DNA of 11,227 nt from an uncultured Erysipelotrichaceae bacterium (lineage in GTDB: Bacteria > Bacillota_I > Bacilli_A > Erysipelotrichales > Erysipelotrichaceae), in contig CALEMD010000186.1 of NCBI GenBank assembly GCA_937902945.1, forward strand, positions 1 to 11,227, given 5' to 3'. The notes beneath the pieces were generated by a model, which saw only the letters and a program-made list of their open reading frames with translations, had not been told where the DNA came from and did not search any database. This document shows positions 6,930 to 11,227 of the stretch, in pieces (position 1 is the stretch's first letter; each line of letters starts with the position of its first letter). The translations under genes and the position numbers were made by a program.

Positions 6930-8033
6930 ATGACACAGACTATAAAGAAAGATAAGAAAGACCGTGTACTGTCCATCCGTGATCTGAACATTTCATTCTC
7001 TACCGGCAGCGGGACTGTCAATGCCATCAGAGGCGTAAGACTGGACCTGTTCAAGGGTGAAACGATTGCCATTGTCGGTGAATCCGGTTCTGGCAAATCC
7101 GTAACATGCAAAGCCATCATGGGCATTCAAAGCAGCAATGAAATCATCGAAAGCGGTTCTATTGATTTTACCTATACAGAGAAAGACGGATCTAAAAAGA
7201 CGGTTGATTTAGTCAAGATGACACCGAAGCAGATCCGCTATCAGTTCTGCGGCAAGAAGATTGCCATGGTATTCCAGGATCCTATGACCTCGTTGGATCC
7301 AACTATGCAGATCGGAAAACAGATCACTGAAGGAATACTGGAACATGAAAAGGTATCGCGCCAGGAAGCAAACAAACGTGCCTGTGACCTGCTTGGCTTA
7401 GTTGGCATAGAGAATCCGGAGCGCAGAATGAAGGAGTATCCGCATCAGCTTTCCGGCGGCATGCGTCAGAGAGTTGTTATCGCAATTGCCTTGGCTTGCG
7501 ATCCGGAGATACTGATCTGTGATGAGCCGACAACCGCACTTGATGTCACAATTCAGGCAAAGATACTGGAACTGATTAAAGATGTGCAGAAGAAGAAACA
7601 GATCTCTGTCATCTATATCACCCATGACTTAGGGGTTGTGGCTAAGGTTGCTGACTATGTTGCGGTGATGTATGCCGGCAAGATCATAGAGAAAGGCAAC
7701 ATCAATGAGATCTTCTATGATCCGCGCCATCCGTATACTTGGGGTCTGCTATGCTCCATGCCGGATACAGATACGCATTCGACACGTCTGTATGCTATTC
7801 CAGGCACACCTCCGAATCTATTGGAGAAGGTGCAGGGCGATGCATTTGCACCGCGCAATGCCTATGCCTTGAATATCGATTTCAGAGAAGAACCGCCGAT
7901 GTATGATGTGGGCGGACAGCATAGAGTATGCAGCTGGCTCTGCGATCCAAAAGCACCGAAGGTAGAAATGCCTGAGCAGCTGAAAGAAAGAATCCAGAAG
8001 ATGATTCAGGAGGATGAAGCAGATCATGACTGA
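6930..8033 (+). CDS. oppD: Oligopeptide ABC transporter ATP-binding protein OppD (AmiE-like)
   Basis: The 367-aa ATPase has a complete nucleotide-binding domain: Walker A GESGSGKS (50-57), Q-loop VFQDP (Gln116), signature LSGGMRQR (174-181), Walker B ILICDEP (194-200, catalytic Glu199) and switch His232 in ITHD. The C-terminal oligopeptide-transporter domain (about 266-340) begins RHPYTWGLLCSMP and includes the PGTPPNL turn. Many OppD/DppD proteins have a cluster of cysteines in the following region that can hold an iron-sulfur cluster. Here the matching stretch reads GDAFAPRNAYALNIDF, with no cysteines, as I recall for streptococcal AmiE-type proteins. Two cysteines occur later (334 and 338). 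The protein should power peptide uptake as a heterodimer with OppF. The gene is 12 bp from oppC and overlaps oppF, so all are one transcript. Confidence 0.95.
   Translation: MTQTIKKDKKDRVLSIRDLNISFSTGSGTVNAIRGVRLDLFKGETIAIVGESGSGKSVTCKAIMGIQSSNEIIESGSIDFTYTEKDGSKKTVDLVKMTPKQIRYQFCGKKIAMVFQDPMTSLDPTMQIGKQITEGILEHEKVSRQEANKRACDLLGLVGIENPERRMKEYPHQLSGGMRQRVVIAIALACDPEILICDEPTTALDVTIQAKILELIKDVQKKKQISVIYITHDLGVVAKVADYVAVMYAGKIIEKGNINEIFYDPRHPYTWGLLCSMPDTDTHSTRLYAIPGTPPNLLEKVQGDAFAPRNAYALNIDFREEPPMYDVGGQHRVCSWLCDPKAPKVEMPEQLKERIQKMIQEDEADHD
8008..8013 (+). promoter_or_regulatory. Ribosome binding site for oppF inside oppD
   Basis: AGGAGG abuts ATG 8014 with no spacer but lies 12 nt before the in-frame ATG 8026. 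The latter is slightly long but usable, and a weak GAAG at 8016-8019 also lies 6 nt before it. The start at 8026 is therefore preferred but not certain. Confidence 0.5.
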
Positions 8034-8973
8034 AAATATGATGCAGCAGCCTCTGCTGAAAGTACAGGGCTTGAAACAGTATTTCCGCATTACGCGAAAA
8101 TATACGACCAAGGCAGTAGATGGAATCAGCTTCGATATTTACCCTGGTGAGACCTATGGACTGGTAGGAGAATCAGGAAGCGGCAAGTCAACAACAGGCA
8201 GAAGCATTATCCGTCTGTATGATCCAACTGCAGGAGATGTAACGTTTGATGGCAGAACGATCAGCGGAAAGCTCACCAAGGACAATGAAGAGTATCTCAG
8301 AACGAACATGCAGATGATCTTCCAGGATCCAATGGCCTGCCTGAACCCTAGAACCAAGGTTAAGGAGATCATTGCCCAGGGATTGAGAATCCATCATATC
8401 TGCAATAGTGAAGATGAGATAGATGCCAAGGTCAATGGCATTCTGGAAAAAGTCGGTCTGTCTAAAGAACATGCGACACGCTTTCCGCACCAGTTCTCCG
8501 GCGGTCAAAGACAGCGCATTGGCATTGCTAGAGCCTTGATTATGAACCCGAAGCTGATTATTGCAGATGAACCGATATCAGCCTTAGATGTATCCATTCA
8601 GGCTCAGGTTGTAAACCTGATGAAGGATATTCAGCAGGAGATGGGCACAACATATCTGTTCATTGCCCATGACCTTTCCATGGTCAAATATATCAGTGAC
8701 AGAATCGGTGTCATGCACCTGGGACATATCGTAGAAACAGGCACAACCGATGAAATATTCGACAACCCGATTCATCCTTATACAAAGTCACTGCTCTCTG
8801 CTATCCCGCATCCGAATCCTAGGATTGAGAAGAGCAGAGTGGCCTTGGTCTATGACAAGGATAAAGAAGGAGTAGACTATACCAAAGGTGTTATTCAGAC
8901 ACTCAGTGATACGCATAGAGTACTGGCAACGGATGAAGAGTTTGCCAAGTGGTCCGTGGAGCGAGGGTATTAA
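8026..8973 (+). CDS. oppF: Oligopeptide ABC transporter ATP-binding protein OppF (AmiF-like)
   Basis: From ATG 8026 the product is 315 aa (319 from ATG 8014). It opens with LLKVQGLKQYF, typical of OppF, then has Walker A GESGSGKST (48-56), Q-loop IFQDPMACLNPR (98-109), signature FSGGQRQRIGIARAL (157-171), Walker B LIIADEP (177-183, catalytic Glu182) and switch His215 in IAHD. The C-terminal segment NPIHPYTKSLLSAIPHPNP (247-265) is the family's transporter domain. The ending, with VALVYDKD then THRVLATDEEFAKW, resembles the streptococcal AmiF branch. It forms the second ATPase half with OppD on the cytoplasmic side. The start overlaps the oppD stop by 8 bp, so translation is coupled. All catalytic residues are present, so the importer should be functional. 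The operon ends at a strong terminator 26 bp downstream. Confidence 0.95.
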   Translation: MTENMMQQPLLKVQGLKQYFRITRKYTTKAVDGISFDIYPGETYGLVGESGSGKSTTGRSIIRLYDPTAGDVTFDGRTISGKLTKDNEEYLRTNMQMIFQDPMACLNPRTKVKEIIAQGLRIHHICNSEDEIDAKVNGILEKVGLSKEHATRFPHQFSGGQRQRIGIARALIMNPKLIIADEPISALDVSIQAQVVNLMKDIQQEMGTTYLFIAHDLSMVKYISDRIGVMHLGHIVETGTTDEIFDNPIHPYTKSLLSAIPHPNPRIEKSRVALVYDKDKEGVDYTKGVIQTLSDTHRVLATDEEFAKWSVERGY

Positions 8974-8998
8974 GTAATTTTACTCTATTAGGAGATTG

Positions 8999-9034
8999 AA
9001 AAACCCCAGTTGGATAACACAACTGGAGTTTTTT
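8999..9034 (+). terminator. Rho-independent terminator of the opp operon
   Basis: CCAGTTG (9006-9012) pairs perfectly with CAACTGG (9020-9026) around a 7-nt loop. The stem continues beyond one mismatch through flanking A/T pairs, and a run of six T follows (9029-9034). The A-run on the left side means the hairpin could also stop transcription on the other strand. Confidence 0.88.
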
Positions 9035-9071
9035 GTCTGCCAATAAAATCCCATAGTCAGGGGGTCAGGAG

Positions 9072-9348
9072 AGGCTTGAGGTAGGGGAAATGCTAAGAGA
9101 TTTGTGCCAATGGAAAGGAAGTGACGATAATCGAAGCGGAAGTATGCCTAGATGATATATGAGAGATGGGCGAACGAAAATATTAGTATAGAGAACGCAC
9201 GTTTTGGTGCCGAGGCTGCTATGCAGATGCAGTAGGTAAGAACACAAAGAAGATTACTGAGTATATACAGAATCATTTGAAAGAGGATCAAGGAGCCGAG
9301 CAGTTGGAAATGGAAATAGAAGATCCATTTACATGCAAAAAGAAATAG
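9072..9348 (+). pseudogene. tnpA: Degraded IS200/IS605 transposase (TnpA, HUH/Y1 type)
   Basis: Conceptual translation gives three blocks that line up in order with TnpA of the IS200 group. Block one (9072-9119) reads RLEVGEMLRDLCQWKG. Block two (9118-9159), one frame over, reads EVTIIEAEVCLDDI and corresponds to the region before the catalytic HUH motif. Block three (9178-9348), in the same frame as block two, contains KY-stop-YRERTFWCRGCYADAVGK, followed by NTKKITEYIQNHLKEDQ, and ends DPFTCKKK-stop. TnpA normally has PDHIH at the end of block two. Here it has become LDDI followed by a stop, so the HUH histidines are lost and roughly 35 residues between blocks two and three are deleted. The N-terminus is also missing. 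One frameshift and two internal stops confirm a pseudogene. The family match rests on remembered motifs and is strongest for block three. Confidence 0.75.
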
Positions 9349-9372
9349 TGCTCATTGCAGACCACTTTAGCG

Positions 9373-9393
9373 TTGCAAAGTGCAGCTTTGCGA
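9373..9393. repeat. Stem-loop in the 3' region of the IS200-like remnant
   Basis: TTGCAAAG (9373-9380) pairs with CTTTGCGA (9386-9393), with one G-T pair, around a 5-nt loop. It sits between the tnpA remnant and the terminal hairpin, where IS200-type elements often have a subterminal hairpin. Confidence 0.55.
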
Positions 9394-9417
9394 GCAGAAC
9401 TATGCCTGTAATAGAAA

Positions 9418-9440
9418 ATCCACCAGCCTAGCTGGTGGAT
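9418..9440. repeat. Perfect 10-bp hairpin, probable right-end hairpin of the IS200-like remnant
   Basis: ATCCACCAGC (9418-9427) and GCTGGTGGAT (9431-9440) are exact inverted repeats with a 3-nt loop (CTA). IS200/IS605 elements carry subterminal hairpins bound by TnpA, and a CCACC...GGTGG hairpin near the right end is common in Firmicute members. The following T-run is weak, so a terminator role is less likely. It lies 42 bp before the next promoter. Confidence 0.65.
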
Positions 9441-9481
9441 ACTTATTTGGATCTCAATATAGTTAAGCATAAATAATAATG

Positions 9482-9510
9482 TTGATAATATAAACGTTAG
9501 AGTTTATAGT
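9482..9510 (+). promoter_or_regulatory. Promoter of the HTH-macrodomain-DarT-like module
   Basis: TTGATA (9482-9487) and TATAGT (9505-9510) are separated by 17 bp and each match five of six consensus positions. Transcription would begin near 9517, leaving a very short leader (about 12 nt) that starts at the GAGG ribosome binding site. The start point could therefore be slightly upstream of the prediction. Confidence 0.6.
9489..9508. promoter_or_regulatory. 20-bp inverted repeat overlapping the -10 box, candidate operator
   Basis: TATAAAC (9489-9495) and GTTTATA (9502-9508) are perfect inverted repeats around the 6-bp centre GTTAGA. The right arm overlaps the -10 box and the left arm lies just after the -35 box. 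A dimeric HTH protein bound here would block RNA polymerase, and the first gene of the operon encodes a small HTH protein. Confidence 0.6.
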
Positions 9511-9528
9511 GTGTGTGAGGAAATCTTT

Positions 9529-9747
9529 ATGTATATTGAAGAACAGATAAAAATAATCAGTGTTAAATCTGGATTGTCAGTTTCTGAAATTGGCAGACGA
9601 TTAAATAAATCGCCTCAGGCTTTCAGCCAAAAGATTAAGCGTGGGAACATGACAATTGATGATCTTAATGATATAGCTATGGTGACTGGTTGCAAAGTTC
9701 AGTGCTGTTTCATTTACCCAGATGGCGAAACGGTAGTAATAGAATAG
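9529..9747 (+). CDS. Small XRE/Cro-like helix-turn-helix protein, probable regulator of the downstream module
   Basis: The 72-aa product is almost entirely one DNA-binding domain. GLSVSEIGRRLNKSPQAFSQKIKRGNMTI (residues 15-43) is a clear lambda-repressor/Cro-type helix-turn-helix, with recognition helix at about NKSPQAFSQKIKR. IDDLNDIAMVTGCKV adds the fourth helix, and the ending FIYPDGETVVIE is a short strand common in small Firmicute HTH proteins. ATG 9529 is chosen because GAGG (9517-9520) lies 8 nt upstream. A GTG at 9511 would add six residues but overlaps the promoter. The gene ends 11 bp before the macrodomain gene and starts just after a palindromic promoter. I infer that it represses its own operon. 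Other roles, such as a third toxin-antitoxin component, cannot be excluded. Confidence 0.8.
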   Translation: MYIEEQIKIISVKSGLSVSEIGRRLNKSPQAFSQKIKRGNMTIDDLNDIAMVTGCKVQCCFIYPDGETVVIE

Positions 9748-9751
9748 GAGG
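9745..9751 (+). promoter_or_regulatory. Ribosome binding site that decides the macrodomain gene start
   Basis: TAGGAGG overlaps the stop codon of the HTH gene and is 7 nt before ATG 9759. Earlier in-frame start codons overlap the HTH gene and lack such a site, and ATG 9759 gives the standard macrodomain N-terminus MISYIEGDIF. Confidence 0.8.
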
Positions 9752-9758
9752 CCTTAAC

Positions 9759-10628
9759 ATGATTTCGTATATCGAAGGTGATATTTTTGAAAGCCCTGCA
9801 CAGGTTATTGTAAATACAGTAAATACTGTTGGTGTTATGGGTAAAGGCTTAGCACTTGACTATAAAAGAAGATATCCAAATATGTTTGACAAGTATCGTA
9901 TAGCCTGCGAGAAGAGAAATCTTACAATAGGCAAACTGATGCTTTTCTATGAACCAGACCATTGGATACTGCTTTTCCCAACTAAAGAAAACTGGAGAAA
10001 TCCTTCCAAAATTGAATACATTGAAAAAGGATTGATGAAATTTGTGCAAACATATTCAGCTAAGAGCATCTCTTCTATTGCGTTTCCTAAATTGGGATGT
10101 GGGAATGGAGAACTAGATTGGAATACTGTGAAACCAATCATGGATAGTTATTTAAGGAAACTGCCTATTGATGTGTATATATACATTGGAAAGCATGCAG
10201 ATGATATTCCCGAGCACAAAGAACCGGATAAGACATTGAAGTGGCTTAAAGAGAATGCAAAAGATATGTCATTTAACGGAATGAAAGACGATTTGATAAA
10301 AACGTGTTCGATTGTCAGCTTTGCTTTTACCGCGGAGGGTAATGAGTATTGTGCAGCATACCAAAATGGTCTTCACTTTACTGATTCTGAAAAGAAGCTG
10401 ATTGCTGAAGCGGATGAAAATGAGTTGTATATTATCTGGGATAAGATGAGGAGATCAGGGACTTTTTGTACTCCACGTGTAATTAATAAAGAGTCTTTGA
10501 TTCATGCGCTGCTGTTCTCTCTTGGCTACACTTCAAAAATCCGTATATTAGATGAAAAAAACGGATCAATGGCTGATGGATATCAAATCAATGCAGGTAT
10601 GGAACGCATGTTTTCTGTGAGGGGGTAA
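9759..10628 (+). CDS. darG: DarG-like macrodomain antitoxin (ADP-ribosyl-DNA hydrolase) with unassigned C-terminal domain
   Basis: The 289-aa product begins with a DarG-type macrodomain at about residues 1-145. EGD (6-8), VNTVNTVGVMGKGLA (18-32), LLFPTKENWRNPSK (71-84), YIEKGL (87-92) and SIAFPKLGCGNGELDW (106-121) form the ADP-ribose pocket. DarG macrodomains remove ADP-ribose from thymidine in DNA and so reverse DarT damage. Lys84 in WRNPSK may be the counterpart of the essential lysine described in DarG, but that alignment is my inference. Residues about 150-289 are a separate region (YCAAYQNGLHFTDSEKKLI near 197-215, then SLIHALLFSLGY at 246-257) that I do not recognise. In known DarG the C-terminal part binds and blocks DarT, so the same job is plausible. 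The gene precedes the DarT-like gene by 2 bp, whereas in described darTG operons the toxin comes first. Confidence 0.82.
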   Translation: MISYIEGDIFESPAQVIVNTVNTVGVMGKGLALDYKRRYPNMFDKYRIACEKRNLTIGKLMLFYEPDHWILLFPTKENWRNPSKIEYIEKGLMKFVQTYSAKSISSIAFPKLGCGNGELDWNTVKPIMDSYLRKLPIDVYIYIGKHADDIPEHKEPDKTLKWLKENAKDMSFNGMKDDLIKTCSIVSFAFTAEGNEYCAAYQNGLHFTDSEKKLIAEADENELYIIWDKMRRSGTFCTPRVINKESLIHALLFSLGYTSKIRILDEKNGSMADGYQINAGMERMFSVRG

Positions 10629-10630
10629 GT

Positions 10631-11191
10631 ATGAACTATGCCGATATAATACTCGACAACAGTAATAATCATTGTGACATTCAATGGTGGCCGAAATTTG
10701 CTTATCATTGTACAGATATAAAAAATGCAGTAAGCATTTTAGACAAGGGCACTCTGTATTGCAGAGCAGATGCTAGCCGATTGAAGCAGATGCATAATGA
10801 TAATGCTAGCAAACATGTTATTGATATGACTCAAGCCGAAACAGTATCCAGTGTTCGTTTTTACTATCGGCCAAAGACACCAACCCAGTATTATAACGAA
10901 GGATATAAACATCCAGAGCTTCGGTATGATAATGATGAGAATGCAAATATGCCAGTTCCAGTCTTTTTTCTGTTCGATCTTGAAAAAATGTTGCTGCTTC
11001 CAGAGACACAGTTTGCAGAACAGTCACAATCTGGTTACGGTTCAAAACTGCAGAAGGGTGTTCAGGCATTTTCGTCTCTTGATTTTGATAAAATATACAG
11101 TAATGATTTGTCCAGAGTTTCAGAGCTGAAAAAATACATTCAGGCAGAGATTTTGTATCCTAATTATCTGTCAATGAATTACCACACCTGA
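10631..11191 (+). CDS. darT: DarT-like DNA ADP-ribosyltransferase toxin, possibly frameshifted near its 3' end
   Basis: The 186-aa frame has the DarT layout. It opens with an NAD-binding element AYHCTDIKNAVSILDKGTLY (24-43), including His26 and Thr28, then Arg50. SSVRFYYRPKTPTQYYNEG (73-91) is the strand that in DarT reads like 'VPFYF.PRSPMLY'. PVPVFFLFD (108-116) follows, and finally KYIQAEILYP (168-177), where Glu173 fits the catalytic glutamate. DarT attaches ADP-ribose to thymidine in single-stranded DNA, and the neighbouring macrodomain protein would reverse this. Known DarT proteins have some 50 residues after this glutamate, often 'I..I.VYS..V'. Here the frame stops 13 residues after it, while another frame from about 11182 reads PHLITVQSDVVSKNR and stays open to the window edge. 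A frameshift or a real truncation are both possible. TGAGGGGG (10618-10625) is the ribosome binding site. Confidence 0.72.
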   Translation: MNYADIILDNSNNHCDIQWWPKFAYHCTDIKNAVSILDKGTLYCRADASRLKQMHNDNASKHVIDMTQAETVSSVRFYYRPKTPTQYYNEGYKHPELRYDNDENANMPVPVFFLFDLEKMLLLPETQFAEQSQSGYGSKLQKGVQAFSSLDFDKIYSNDLSRVSELKKYIQAEILYPNYLSMNYHT

Positions 11192-11227
11192 TCACAGTGC
11201 AATCAGATGTGGTTTCTAAGAACAGAA

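Larger units (their letters stand above)
9072..9446 (+). mobile_element. Remnant of an IS200/IS605-family insertion sequence
   Basis: This segment holds a decayed tnpA followed by two hairpins laid out like the 3' region of IS200-type elements, the last ending in a GGTGGATACTTATTT-like edge. It accounts for most of the 490-bp gap between oppF and the HTH gene. I cannot see a left end: the sequence from 9035 to 9071 shows nothing recognisable. No accessory tnpB is present. The element is clearly inactive. Confidence 0.65.

Noticed and set aside
9288..9470. 60-codon open frame on the minus strand next to the IS remnant
   Set aside because: It covers the tnpA remnant end and the hairpins in the wrong direction, with no recognisable protein motif.
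9511..9528. GTG at 9511 as the start of the HTH protein
   Set aside because: It directly follows the -10 box, has no ribosome binding site, and the ATG at 9529 has GAGG at good spacing.
1..11227. CRISPR arrays, tRNA or rRNA genes, riboswitches
   Set aside because: I read both strands and found no regularly spaced direct repeats, no cloverleaf-like sequence and no known riboswitch core.

Overview
The window looks like a chromosomal segment of a low-to-mid GC Bacillota (Firmicute). The reasons are strong AGGAGG-type ribosome binding sites, near-consensus sigma-A promoters, a lipoprotein-type OppA and an Ami/Opp-style peptide importer whose ATPases resemble the streptococcal AmiE/AmiF branch. 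An Erysipelotrichaceae-like gut bacterium is a plausible guess, but nothing in the sequence proves it.

Layout. (1) 1-2158: the end of a cell-envelope glycosylation operon. A polytopic membrane protein, cut by the window edge, overlaps by 4 bp a GtrB/DPM1-type family 2 glycosyltransferase. A weak terminator follows. (2) 2344-2969: a compact type II toxin-antitoxin pair, Phd/YefM antitoxin then RelE/ParE toxin, with its own promoter. A short inverted repeat sits between the -35 and -10. (3) 3160-9034: a complete oligopeptide ABC importer operon, oppA-oppB-oppC-oppD-oppF. It is driven by a near-perfect promoter and closed by a strong terminator. A 16-bp stem capped by a GAAA tetraloop separates oppA from oppB and could set the usual excess of binding protein over permease. 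(4) 9035-9446: a decayed IS200/IS605-type tnpA with two hairpins typical of the right end of such elements. (5) 9482-11227: a promoter with a 20-bp inverted repeat, a 72-aa HTH protein, a DarG-like macrodomain protein and a DarT-like DNA ADP-ribosyltransferase.

How the genes work together. OppA captures peptides outside the membrane, OppB/OppC form the channel, and OppD/OppF hydrolyse ATP. The operon is bracketed by two different toxin-antitoxin modules and an insertion-sequence scar, so the flanks look like accessory DNA around a housekeeping importer.

The most interesting part is the last module. It reads regulator, then antitoxin, then toxin, which reverses the darT-darG order I know. It carries a likely self-regulated promoter, a DarG-like protein whose C-terminal half I cannot assign, and a DarT-like toxin whose reading frame stops just after the presumed catalytic Glu. 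The expected C-terminal motif continues in another frame to the window edge.
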